Positions 1 to 6,647 are shown, counted from the first letter of the stretch. The stretch is 15,448 nucleotides of DNA from Oscillospiraceae bacterium (GCA_022792755.1 JAAWBP010000049.1:1-15448), one strand, 5' to 3'. Notes: a model not told the origin generated them from the sequence alone. A program made the numbers and translations.

Positions 1-1
1 A

Positions 2-47
2 TGCTGGCGCATTCCGAGCCCGAGAACGCAGCCAGCACGTTCCTTTT
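2..47 (+). terminator. Possible terminator of an upstream transcript
   Basis: A 7-bp perfect inverted repeat (TGCTGGC at 2-8, GCCAGCA at 31-37) encloses a 22-nt loop and is followed by a pyrimidine-rich stretch, CGTTCCTTTT. This resembles a weak intrinsic terminator for whatever lies before the window. The loop is long and the T run is interrupted, so it may be only a hairpin. The first bases could also be the 3' end of an upstream gene, for example in the frame that stops at 46-48, but too little is visible to tell. Confidence 0.3.
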
Positions 48-69
48 GAAGCGCTGGGGCGTGTTTGCA

Positions 70-86
70 CTTGTCAATCGAGGGTA
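70..86 (+). repeat. 17-bp shared leader motif, copy 1
   Basis: The sequence CTTGTCAATCGAGGGTA occurs here, 27 bp before the ATG of the HTH-desulfoferrodoxin gene, and again exactly at 6652-6668 in the leader of the M50 protease gene. A 6-bp inverted repeat (GAAGCG at 48-53, CGCTTC at 87-92) brackets this copy. TTGTCA (71-76) could be a -35 box, but no convincing -10 follows. Possible roles are an operator, an RNA leader element, or a piece of a dispersed repeat; the sequence alone does not decide. Confidence 0.6.
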
Positions 87-113
87 CGCTTCTGTCTGTA
101 GGAGGCGTATGAA

Positions 114-698
114 ATGGATTCTTATATTACAGGCGGAGTGATCAAACAGCTCCGTGAACAAAAGAAATTGACTCAGGCGGAGCTGGCGGCGCTTTTGGGC
201 GTCAGCGATAAGGCGGTGTCCAAGTGGGAGACCGGCAGGGGGCTTCCGGATATCGCGTTGGTCGAGCCCCTTGGCCGGGCGCTGAATGTCTCGATGATGG
301 AACTGCTTTCCGGCAGGCAGGTGACAAATCAAAACAAGGCCGGTAATTTTCTTCGTTCCAATTTTTATGTCTGCCCGGTTTGCGGAAATGTCGTTTATAC
401 GATCGGAAAGGCGCTGGTCAGCTGCTGTGGAATTACGTTGCCTCCGCTGGAACCGGAAAGGCCAGACGAGGCACACTCGATTCAGTGTGAGCGGATCGAA
501 GACGAATATTTTGTATCAGTCCCCCACAGCATGACCAAACAGCACTACCTTTCCTTTTTTGCATATATCACCTCCGACCGGCTGGAAATGAAAAAGCTGT
601 ATGCGGAGGGAAACGCGGAAGCTAGATTTTTTATCCGCGGAAAAGGGATTCTGTACTGTTACTGCAATCAGCATGGGCTGTTCCAGTGTGGAATTTAG
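114..698 (+). CDS. XRE-family HTH regulator fused to a desulfoferrodoxin/superoxide reductase-like domain
   Basis: A 194-residue cytoplasmic protein. Residues 6-66 form a classic XRE/Cro helix-turn-helix (LREQKKLTQAELA, then SDKAVSKWETGRGLPD). Residues 85-194 match desulfoferrodoxin. The rubredoxin-like centre I ligands are C87, C90, C104 and C105 (C-x2-C-x13-CC). The superoxide reductase centre II ligands are H121, H138, H144, C184 and H187, the last pair in YCNQHGLF. Ligand spacing fits the family: six residues between the second and third His, and Cys-x2-His-Gly near the C-terminus. Glu119 occupies the place of the catalytic Glu of the E-K-H triad, but the usual Lys is Ala120. The start is ATG 114, eight bases after GGAGG. 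I infer a transcription regulator that senses iron, oxygen or superoxide through the metal domain, though residual enzyme activity is possible. The gene appears monocistronic: the next gene has its own promoter. Confidence 0.85.
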   Translation: MDSYITGGVIKQLREQKKLTQAELAALLGVSDKAVSKWETGRGLPDIALVEPLGRALNVSMMELLSGRQVTNQNKAGNFLRSNFYVCPVCGNVVYTIGKALVSCCGITLPPLEPERPDEAHSIQCERIEDEYFVSVPHSMTKQHYLSFFAYITSDRLEMKKLYAEGNAEARFFIRGKGILYCYCNQHGLFQCGI

Positions 699-776
699 GC
701 GGCTTGTACGGGACAGGCATCTTATATCGACGGCGAAAGCATTCCGCAGAGGAAATGAGATTTTTGCAAGAAACGC

Positions 777-805
777 TTGACTTTTCTGCTGCCAGACGAT
801 ATAAT
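777..805 (+). promoter_or_regulatory. Sigma-A-type promoter of the DUF177-rpmF operon
   Basis: TTGACT at 777-782 and a perfect TATAAT at 800-805 are separated by exactly 17 bp, placing the start of transcription near 812. The ATG of the DUF177 gene lies about 20 bp further on, preceded by AGAGGTGG at 821-828. Confidence 0.85.
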
Positions 806-832
806 AGTCCAGTGATATTAAGAGGTGGCGTT

Positions 833-1324
833 ATGAAAATTGATCTGCGGCAGCTTTTTGAGGTTGTCGGTGAGCAGATGCCGGTTGAATATGATATGGA
901 TCTGCGGGATTATGAATTGCTTAACGGGAAGCCTTTTGTCACGCCGGTTGCGGTTCGCGGCTGCTTGAAAAACACAGCGGGGATCGTGACGTTTGAGTAC
1001 TCTGTTCGGTTTACGATGAAGCTTTCCTGCGACCGTTGCCTGGAGGAATTTGAACGTGTGTTTTCAGAGAGCTTTGACCATGTTCTGGTAAATCGTTTGG
1101 AGTCGGAGGCCGAAGATTTTATCCTCGTCGAAGACATGCTTTTGGATTTGGACGAGCTGGTTGTTTCAGATGTGCTGCTGTCGTTGCCGTCGAAGGTACT
1201 CTGCTCAGAGGATTGCAAGGGCTTGTGTTTCAGATGTGGGAAGAATTTAAATCAAGGTGGTTGTGATTGTGTCGAACCCAAAGGAGACCCGAGGTTTGAT
1301 GTGTTAAAGCAGCTGCTGACATAA
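833..1324 (+). CDS. yceD: DUF177 (YceD/YlbN family) protein
   Basis: A 163-residue soluble protein of the DUF177/YceD family, which in bacteria and plants is linked to accumulation of 23S rRNA and which usually sits directly before rpmF. Visible hallmarks are the L-x-C-x2-C-L motif (C66, C69, in KLSCDRCLEEF) and a C-terminal Cys-rich cluster (C124, C128, C132, C135, C144, C146) that probably binds zinc. The chosen start is ATG 833, five bases after AGAGGTGG. The reading frame stays open upstream to 686, but that stretch contains the promoter and has no family similarity. The gene is followed after 25 bp by rpmF, and the two are surely cotranscribed. The molecular activity is not established; a role in large-subunit ribosome assembly is the family expectation. 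Confidence 0.88.
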   Translation: MKIDLRQLFEVVGEQMPVEYDMDLRDYELLNGKPFVTPVAVRGCLKNTAGIVTFEYSVRFTMKLSCDRCLEEFERVFSESFDHVLVNRLESEAEDFILVEDMLLDLDELVVSDVLLSLPSKVLCSEDCKGLCFRCGKNLNQGGCDCVEPKGDPRFDVLKQLLT

Positions 1325-1349
1325 TTCAAAATTTAAGGAGGTGCTGATT

Positions 1350-1532
1350 GTGGCGGTACCAAAGAGAAAAGTTTCGAAAGCGAGACGCGATAAAAGACGT
1401 TCCAATGTTTGGAAGCTGGACGCTCCGGCATTTTCAAAGTGCACGCAGTGCGGTGAGCTGAAAGTTCCTCACAGAGTGTGTCCGAATTGCGGCTATTATA
1501 AGGGCGTAGAGGTCATCAAAAAAGAAGCGTAA
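1350..1532 (+). CDS. rpmF: 50S ribosomal protein L32
   Basis: A 60-residue ribosomal protein of the large subunit. The sequence begins MAVPKRKVSKARRDKRRS, characteristic of bL32, and carries a four-cysteine zinc ribbon (CTQCGELK, then CPNCGYYK), so it is the zinc-binding (C+) form. The start is GTG at 1350, seven bases after a near-perfect AAGGAGGT at 1335-1342; the frame extends a few codons upstream but into the ribosome binding site. It is cotranscribed with the DUF177 gene. In many Firmicutes plsX and fatty-acid genes follow; here the operon ends in two terminators. Confidence 0.97.
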   Translation: MAVPKRKVSKARRDKRRSNVWKLDAPAFSKCTQCGELKVPHRVCPNCGYYKGVEVIKKEA

Positions 1533-1540
1533 TCGACTTG

Positions 1541-1576
1541 AAAGCCTGCTTTGCTTTGAAGCAGGCTTTTGCTTTT
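1541..1576 (+). terminator. Rho-independent terminator after rpmF
   Basis: An 11-bp perfect stem (1541-1551 with 1559-1569, core AGCCTGCTT/AAGCAGGCT) has a 7-nt loop and runs into TTTTGCTTTT. It lies 8 bp after the rpmF stop codon. Confidence 0.85.
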
Positions 1577-1611
1577 ACCTCGATGCTGCGGCAGAGCCTT
1601 TGAAGGATCGG

Positions 1612-1640
1612 AAAAAGAAGGGATGCCCCCTTCTTTTTTT
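1612..1640 (+). terminator. Second, probably bidirectional terminator
   Basis: The stem AAAAAGAAGGG (1612-1622) pairs with CCCTTCTTTTT (1628-1638) around a 5-nt loop and ends in seven T residues. The A run on its 5' side would make it work on the minus strand as well. It backs up the rpmF terminator 43 bp earlier. Between here and 1788 I see no gene and no convincing promoter, although the DUF512 operon must start somewhere in this stretch. Confidence 0.75.
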
Positions 1641-1788
1641 GCTGTATGATATAAAACTTAGTCCCGTTTTCGGATACTGACATTTTGCTTTAGAGCTGTC
1701 TCGGGCCGAATTATCTTTTGATGCGGGTGGTTGATAGAAATATGGCGTTTAAGTGGATGATCATCAAAATTTTGGAAGGAGCGCGAAA

Positions 1789-3096
1789 ATGGGCGTATTG
1801 ATTACCGGAGTGCAAGAAAATTCTCCTGCCGGCAAAGCTGGAATTGTTTCCGGGTCGCAGTTGGTTTCGGTAAACAGGCATCCGGTCGAGGACGTGCTCG
1901 ACTACCGTTTTTATACGATGGAGCGAAAACTCAAGCTTGTCGTTCTCCTTTCAGACGGAGCGAAAAAGGTTTTCCGGATCCGAAAGGAAGAGGAGGAAGA
2001 CCTTGGCCTCGAATTCGAAAGTTACCTGATGTCAAAACAGACGGGCTGTAAAAATAAATGCATTTTCTGTTTTATCGACCAGCTGCCGAAAGGGATGCGG
2101 GAGACCCTTTATTTCAAGGACGACGACGAACGCCTCTCTTTTCTCTTCGGGAATTATATCACCTTGACCAATCTCGATGAAGAGCAAATCGACCGGATCA
2201 TCAAGATGCGGATTTCGCCGGTCAATATCTCGGTTCATACGATGAATCCTGAGCTCCGGGTAAAGATGATGAAAAATCCGAGCGCGGGAAAGGTGCTGTC
2301 CTACCTGCCGAGGCTTGCCGAAGCAGGGATTTTTATGAATGTCCAGCTGGTGCTCTGTCCAGGGTGGAACGATGGCGAGGAGCTGGTTCGTTCGCTTCAG
2401 GAGCTTTCAGCCTATTTTCCGCAGATCCAAAGCATTGCCTGCGTGCCGGTCGGCCTGACGAGGTTTCGGGACGGATTGGAACGGCTGGAGCCATACCGCG
2501 AGGAGACGGCCGGGGCGGTGATCGATACGATTGAGCGTTTTTCCGCGGAATTTCTCGCGCAGTACGGCGAGCGGATGGTCTATCCGGCGGATGAATTCTT
2601 TTTGATTGCGAAACGCCCGATCCCCAATGCCTCTTATTATGGAGAATTTACACAGCTGGAAAATGGAGTGGGGATGTGCGCCCTGCTGCGTCAGGAGTTT
2701 ATGGATGCGCTGAAAGAACGCGCCGGGGACGAAGTTTCGCGCCGGAAGGTAATCGCAACCTCTGTCGCGGCTTATCCGCTTCTTTGCGATCTGGTTGACG
2801 AAGCAAAGAAAAAATGGCATAATTTAAATTGTAAAATTGTACCTGTTTCGAACCGCTTTTTCGGTGAAAAAATAACGGTTGCAGGGCTGGTTATAGGCCA
2901 AGATCTGTCAGCCGCTCTGAAAGAAGCGGCTGCGGAAGGGGAATCGGTTCTGTTTCCCTCCAATATGCTTCGGGCGGAACAGGATGTTTTTTTAGATGAT
3001 ATGACGCCTGGGCAGATCGAACAGGAGCTGAATGTTCGAATGATCCCCGTTAAAAATGACGGGTGGGAGCTGTTGGGGCGTTTGCTGGAAGTATAA
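1789..3096 (+). CDS. DUF512 family PDZ and radical-SAM-like protein
   Basis: A 435-residue protein of the DUF512 family, found in Clostridia and cyanobacteria. The N-terminal ~65 residues form a PDZ-like domain (GVLITGVQENSPAGKAGI). After it comes a CX3CX2C motif (C87, C91, C94 in GCKNKCIFCF), the 4Fe-4S signature of radical SAM enzymes, followed by the conserved stretch LSFLFGNYITLTNL and a barrel-like middle region with VNISVHTMNPELR. The C-terminal third (about 280-435) is the DUF512 domain. The start is ATG 1789, seven bases after GGAAGGAG; an earlier in-frame ATG at 1753 has no ribosome binding site. It lies 23 bp before der, and this linkage is common in Clostridia. The substrate is unknown; a ribosome or RNA-related modification is sometimes guessed from the neighbour but nothing here proves it. 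Confidence 0.85.
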   Translation: MGVLITGVQENSPAGKAGIVSGSQLVSVNRHPVEDVLDYRFYTMERKLKLVVLLSDGAKKVFRIRKEEEEDLGLEFESYLMSKQTGCKNKCIFCFIDQLPKGMRETLYFKDDDERLSFLFGNYITLTNLDEEQIDRIIKMRISPVNISVHTMNPELRVKMMKNPSAGKVLSYLPRLAEAGIFMNVQLVLCPGWNDGEELVRSLQELSAYFPQIQSIACVPVGLTRFRDGLERLEPYREETAGAVIDTIERFSAEFLAQYGERMVYPADEFFLIAKRPIPNASYYGEFTQLENGVGMCALLRQEFMDALKERAGDEVSRRKVIATSVAAYPLLCDLVDEAKKKWHNLNCKIVPVSNRFFGEKITVAGLVIGQDLSAALKEAAAEGESVLFPSNMLRAEQDVFLDDMTPGQIEQELNVRMIPVKNDGWELLGRLLEV

Positions 3097-3119
3097 AAAA
3101 GAAATGCTGAGGTGATTGA

Positions 3120-4442
3120 ATGGCGAAACCGGTTGTCGCGGTGGTCGGCCGCCCCAATGTCGGAAAATCCACGCTGTTTAATAAATTGATCGGGAAGCGC
3201 CTTTCCATTGTAGACGATACACCCGGCGTCACCCGGGACAGGATTTACGGTGACTGCGAGTGGCGCGGAAAAGAGTTCATGCTGGTGGACACCGGAGGAA
3301 TTGAGCCGAAGACCAACGACGTGATCCTCGCGCAGATGCGCCGTCAGGCGGAGCTTGCCATCAGCAGCGCAGAGGTCATCGTCCTTGTCACTGAGTTGAA
3401 AGCGGGCGTGACCGCTACCGACTATGATGTGGCGGCGATGCTCCAGAAAAGCGGAAAGCCGGTTGTTCTCTGCGTCAATAAATGTGATACGATTGGGGAG
3501 CCTTCTCCGGAATTTTATGAGTTTTACAACCTCGGCCTGGGTGACCCGGTTGCAGTCTCCGCCGCGCACGGCCACGGGACGGGTGATCTGCTGGACGAAG
3601 TCTATCGCCATCTCAGCGACTTTCAGGGTGAAGGGTATGGGGAGGAATACATCAAGGTCGCTGTGATCGGGAAGCCGAATGTTGGAAAGTCCTCCCTTGT
3701 CAACAGAATTTCAGGCGAGGAGCGCGCGATCGTGTCCGATATCGCGGGGACAACCCGTGATGCGACCGACACGGTTGTCGACGACGAGCGCGGCAAATAT
3801 GTTTTTATTGACACGGCGGGAATCCGCCGTAAGTCCAAAATACTGGATCAGATTGAGAAATACAGCGTTTTGAGAGCGCACATGGCGGTTGACCGGGCCG
3901 ACGTCTGCGTGATTATGATCGATGGGACGGAGGGCTTTACCGAGCAGGATTCCAAGGTGGCCGGTTACGCTCATGAACAGGGGAAGGGCTGTATTGTCGC
4001 GGTTAATAAATGGGATGCTGTTGAAAAAAACGACAAAACGATGAATGAGCTGCGCGGCAAGCTGGAGCATGATTTCTCCTTTATGAAATATGTTCCGATC
4101 CTCTTTATCTCCGCTAAAACGGGCCAGCGTTTGGACCAGCTGTTCGAGATGATCAAAAGCGTGAATGAGCAAAACTCCATCCGGATTTCGACCGGCGTGC
4201 TCAACGACATTTTAGCCCATGCGACAGCGCGGGTCCAGCCCCCTTCCGACAAAGGGAAACGGTTGAAGATTTATTATATGACCCAGCCTTCGACCAAGCC
4301 GCCGACCTTTGTAGCCTTTGTAAACGACAAAGAGCTGTTTCATTTTTCTTACCAGCGGTATCTGGAAAATCAGATTCGGGAAACCTTTGGTTTAGTGGGG
4401 ACACCGATTCGCTTTATCATCCGCGAGCGCGGAAATGAATGA
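3120..4442 (+). CDS. der: Ribosome biogenesis GTPase Der (EngA)
   Basis: A 440-residue protein with two tandem GTPase domains and a C-terminal KH-like domain, the unique architecture of Der, which matures the 50S ribosomal subunit. The first P-loop is GRPNVGKS (10-17), with switch II DTGG (57-60) and NKCD (120-123). The second P-loop is GKPNVGKS (184-191), followed by DTAG and NKWD. Residues from about 355 form the KH-like domain (KIYYMTQPSTKPPTFVAFVND). The start ATG 3120 follows GAGGTGA. Length and motifs are fully normal. It is translated in an operon between the DUF512 gene and plsY, 19 bp before the latter. Confidence 0.98.
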   Translation: MAKPVVAVVGRPNVGKSTLFNKLIGKRLSIVDDTPGVTRDRIYGDCEWRGKEFMLVDTGGIEPKTNDVILAQMRRQAELAISSAEVIVLVTELKAGVTATDYDVAAMLQKSGKPVVLCVNKCDTIGEPSPEFYEFYNLGLGDPVAVSAAHGHGTGDLLDEVYRHLSDFQGEGYGEEYIKVAVIGKPNVGKSSLVNRISGEERAIVSDIAGTTRDATDTVVDDERGKYVFIDTAGIRRKSKILDQIEKYSVLRAHMAVDRADVCVIMIDGTEGFTEQDSKVAGYAHEQGKGCIVAVNKWDAVEKNDKTMNELRGKLEHDFSFMKYVPILFISAKTGQRLDQLFEMIKSVNEQNSIRISTGVLNDILAHATARVQPPSDKGKRLKIYYMTQPSTKPPTFVAFVNDKELFHFSYQRYLENQIRETFGLVGTPIRFIIRERGNE

Positions 4443-4461
4443 TTGATAGGGAGAATGAAAA

Positions 4462-5127
4462 ATGTTTGAAAATCTGACGCTGAATTGGCAGTTTTTTGTC
4501 GCAGTTGTGGTGATTTTGGTCTCGGCTTATCTGATCGGCAGCATAAACTTTGCAATCATCACCACAAAGGTCAAATCGCATGAGGACATTCGGGATTACG
4601 GAAGCGGCAATGCCGGGATGACGAATGTTCTGCGCACCCAGGGGAAAGGGCCTGCGGCGGTCGTTTTAGCGGGCGACTTTTTAAAAGGGGTGGTCTCGGT
4701 GGGGATCGGCTACCTGTTCGCCTGGTGGCTGATGGGGGCGGATTCCCTCAAGCTGGGCGGATATATCGGCTTTCTGTTCGTCCTTCTCGGGCACCTGTTT
4801 CCCGTTTTCTATCAGTTCAAGGGCGGGAAGGGGATTCTCGCTTCGGCGGGTGCGATCATCGCGCTGGAGCCGATTGTTTTCGCAGCCATTCTTTTGACCT
4901 TTATTATTGTGGTGCTCTGCACGAAAATCGTGTCCCTCGCCTCGATTTGTGCGGCGGTCATGCTCCCGATCTCGATGTTTATCCTCCGGCTGCTGCAAAA
5001 TGGGCAGGACATCGTTTTCGAGACGGTTTTCTGCTGTGTGGTTACGGCGCTGGTGATCTTTATGCACCGCCAAAATATTGCCCGTTTGGCGCATGGAACG
5101 GAAAACAAATTCGGCAAAAAGAAATAG
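4462..5127 (+). CDS. plsY: Acyl-phosphate:glycerol-3-phosphate acyltransferase PlsY
   Basis: A 221-residue integral membrane enzyme that transfers an acyl group from acyl-phosphate to glycerol-3-phosphate, the first acylation step of phospholipid synthesis. The three family motifs are present: GSGNAGMTNVLR (47-58), GDFLKG (71-76) and GHLFPVFYQFKGGKG (110-124). Hydrophobic segments near 10-33, 65-92, 98-118, 125-155 and 160-205 give a multi-pass protein. The start ATG 4462 follows GGGAGAATG. It directly precedes gpsA, which makes its substrate, so the pair supplies lysophosphatidic acid from dihydroxyacetone phosphate. Confidence 0.96.
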   Translation: MFENLTLNWQFFVAVVVILVSAYLIGSINFAIITTKVKSHEDIRDYGSGNAGMTNVLRTQGKGPAAVVLAGDFLKGVVSVGIGYLFAWWLMGADSLKLGGYIGFLFVLLGHLFPVFYQFKGGKGILASAGAIIALEPIVFAAILLTFIIVVLCTKIVSLASICAAVMLPISMFILRLLQNGQDIVFETVFCCVVTALVIFMHRQNIARLAHGTENKFGKKK

Positions 5128-5139
5128 GGGTTGAATGGT

Positions 5140-6153
5140 TTGGCGGTTTTTACAATATTAGGAGCGGGCGGATTCGGCACCGCCCTTGCGGTTATGTGCT
5201 GTCAAAAAGGGGACGAGGTTTTTCTCTGGTCGCCTTTTGAGGAACAGCTTGATGGCATTCGGAAAAACGGTGAAAATGTTTCTCTGTTGCCGGGTGTTCC
5301 GGTGCCGCCGGAAATTCACTTGACATCGTCCCTTTCTTCCTGTGCGGAGAGTGCTCTTGTTTTAATCGCGACTCCCTCGTTTGCGGTGGGGGAAACTGCG
5401 GAAAAAATCCGGCCGTATTTAAAGGCCGGAACGGTTGTAACGAGTGTGGCGAAGGGATTTCACCCGAAAGACCACCGCCGTCTATCCGAAGTCATCGAGG
5501 AAGCACTTCCGGAGCATCCGGTCGTGATCCTATCCGGGCCGTCCCATGCGGAGGAGATCGCGCGGGGCGTGCTCACTACCGTTGCAGCTGCTTCTAAAAG
5601 CCGTGAGAGCGCGGAAGAGGCACAGACGTTGCTTTCCTCTGACAACTTGCGGATTTATGTCAACGACGACGTCGTTGGGGTGGAACTCGGCGGCGCGTTG
5701 AAAAACGTGATTTCGATCTGCGCTGGCATCTGTGTCGGGCTGGGTCTTGGGGACAACACCCGCGCCGCCCTGATGACGCGCGGGATCACGGAAATCGCCC
5801 GCCTCGGTGTGGCGATGGGAGCAAAGACAGAGACTTTTGCGGGGTTGACCGGAATCGGCGACCTGATCGTCACCTGTACCAGTGAGCACAGCCGCAACCG
5901 GCGGGCTGGTGTTTTGATCGGGCAGGGGATTCCTCCTGCCGAAGCGGTGAAACAGGTCGGCACGGTAGAAGGCTACACCGCTTCTAAAATTGCCTATGAG
6001 CTTTCCAAACAGTACCATATCGATATGCCGATTGTCAAAGAGACTTATGCGGTTCTCTACCAAAGCAAACCGATTCAGGATGCGCTCCGCTCGCTAATGG
6101 AGCGTCCAAACCGGCATGAAAGCGAAGAAATTTGGCTGAAAGAGAGTAGATAA
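5140..6153 (+). CDS. gpsA: Glycerol-3-phosphate dehydrogenase [NAD(P)+]
   Basis: A 337-residue soluble enzyme that reduces dihydroxyacetone phosphate to sn-glycerol-3-phosphate, the substrate of the upstream PlsY. The N-terminal Rossmann motif is GAGGFGTA (8-15); other hallmarks are VAKGF, LSGPSHAEE (from 131), GALKNV with the catalytic lysine at 188, and GLTGIGDLIVTC. The start is uncertain between TTG 5140 and TTG 5131. I prefer 5140, because AGGGG at 5126-5130 (overlapping the plsY stop) lies 9 bp before it and would abut the earlier codon. The gene is the last of the DUF512-der-plsY-gpsA operon and faces the rpmB gene. The usual W of the GAGSWGTA motif is F here. Confidence 0.96.
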   Translation: MAVFTILGAGGFGTALAVMCCQKGDEVFLWSPFEEQLDGIRKNGENVSLLPGVPVPPEIHLTSSLSSCAESALVLIATPSFAVGETAEKIRPYLKAGTVVTSVAKGFHPKDHRRLSEVIEEALPEHPVVILSGPSHAEEIARGVLTTVAAASKSRESAEEAQTLLSSDNLRIYVNDDVVGVELGGALKNVISICAGICVGLGLGDNTRAALMTRGITEIARLGVAMGAKTETFAGLTGIGDLIVTCTSEHSRNRRAGVLIGQGIPPAEAVKQVGTVEGYTASKIAYELSKQYHIDMPIVKETYAVLYQSKPIQDALRSLMERPNRHESEEIWLKESR

Positions 6154-6155
6154 AA

Positions 6156-6195
6156 GCAAGAGAGGGCGTCCTATAAACAGGATGCCCTCTCTTGC
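6156..6195 (-). terminator. Long hairpin between gpsA and rpmB
   Basis: GCAAGAGAGGGC (6156-6167) pairs perfectly with GCCCTCTCTTGC (6184-6195), and the stem extends inwards by five more pairs to a 6-nt loop, 17 bp in all. A T run (TTTTATC) follows only on the minus strand, so it best serves as a rpmB terminator. For gpsA transcripts it would be a stable 3' end just after the stop codon. Confidence 0.7.
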
Positions 6196-6204
6196 GGTAC
6201 AAAA

Positions 6205-6240
6205 AAAGAAAAAGCAGAGTTTCACTCCGCTTTCTTTTAT
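6205..6240. terminator. Bidirectional terminator for gpsA and rpmB
   Basis: AAAGC-A-GAGT (6211-6220) pairs with ACTC-C-GCTTT (6224-6233) around a TTC loop with a single mismatch. It is followed by TTTCTTTT on the plus strand and by CTTTTTCTTTTTTT on the minus strand. It separates the two convergent genes and lies immediately after the rpmB stop codon. Confidence 0.75.
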
Positions 6241-6245
6241 CCAAG

Positions 6246-6434
6246 TTAGACTGCTTTGGTCACTTTTCCGGAACGCAGGCAGCGGGTGCAAGCGTAAACG
6301 TGGCATGGTGTGCCGTTGACGATTGCTTTCACACGCTTGACATTCGGTTTCCAAGTCCGGTTGGAACGCCTATGAGAGTGGGAAACTTTGATGCCAAAGG
6401 TAACACCTTTTCCGCAGATATCGCATTTAGCCAT
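6246..6434 (-). CDS. rpmB: 50S ribosomal protein L28
   Basis: A 62-residue ribosomal protein of the large subunit, the only minus-strand gene in the window. The sequence starts MAKCDICGKGVTFGIKVSHS, with SHRRSNRTWKPNVKRV characteristic of bL28. Two Cys pairs (CDIC near the start and CTRC near the end) mark the zinc-binding form. A perfect AAGGAGGTGC ribosome binding site precedes the ATG. The gene is a single-gene transcript with its own promoter upstream (6512-6540), is convergent with gpsA and divergent from the M50 protease gene. Confidence 0.97.
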   Translation of the reverse strand: MAKCDICGKGVTFGIKVSHSHRRSNRTWKPNVKRVKAIVNGTPCHVYACTRCLRSGKVTKAV

Positions 6435-6511
6435 TTTTCTGCACCTCCTTATGGTGACGGGAAGCGCTGTACAAAGCTCCCCAAATAGTATTATTTAAAA
6501 AGAACGTTACT

Positions 6512-6540
6512 ATATTATCACACGCGGGCCTTAAAATCAA
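6512..6540 (-). promoter_or_regulatory. rpmB: Probable rpmB promoter
   Basis: On the minus strand TTGATT (6540-6535) and TAATAT (6517-6512) are separated by 17 bp. Transcription would start near 6505 and give a leader of about 70 nt before the rpmB ATG. Confidence 0.65.
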
Positions 6541-6562
6541 GAGTTTTTTCTTTAAAATATGC

Positions 6563-6586
6563 AATTTTGTCTTGCTCGACAAAATT
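6563..6586. promoter_or_regulatory. 24-bp perfect inverted repeat between divergent promoters
   Basis: AATTTTGTC (6563-6571) and GACAAAATT (6578-6586) form perfect 9-bp arms with a 6-nt spacer. The site lies 23 bp upstream of the rpmB -35 box on one side and 14 bp upstream of the M50 gene -35 box on the other. It is well placed for a dimeric DNA-binding protein acting on one or both promoters. No T run follows, so a terminator is unlikely. The cognate protein is unknown. Confidence 0.55.
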
Positions 6587-6600
6587 ATACACGGTTTTGC

Positions 6601-6629
6601 TTGTAATTGAGCTCTATTTTCGCTATAAT
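6601..6629 (+). promoter_or_regulatory. Promoter of the M50 protease-scpAB operon
   Basis: TTGTAA (6601-6606) and a perfect TATAAT (6624-6629) are 17 bp apart. Transcription should start near 6636, giving a leader of about 60 nt that contains the 21-bp dyad at 6648-6668. The start codon is TTG 6696. Confidence 0.8.
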
Positions 6630-6647
6630 GATATCAAATTGTCTTTT

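Noticed and set aside
1..141. Open reading frame starting with ATG at the first base and overlapping the HTH gene start.
   Set aside because: No ribosome binding site can be seen, the product resembles nothing I know, and it runs through the leader motif and ribosome binding site of the HTH gene.
686..832. Upstream in-frame extension of the DUF177 gene.
   Set aside because: It contains the consensus promoter TTGACT-17-TATAAT and lacks family similarity; ATG 833 has a good ribosome binding site.
2772..3611. Long minus-strand open frame of 279 codons across the DUF512-der boundary.
   Set aside because: It is antisense to two well-supported genes, bridges their gap and shows no recognisable domain; a shadow of GC-rich codon use.
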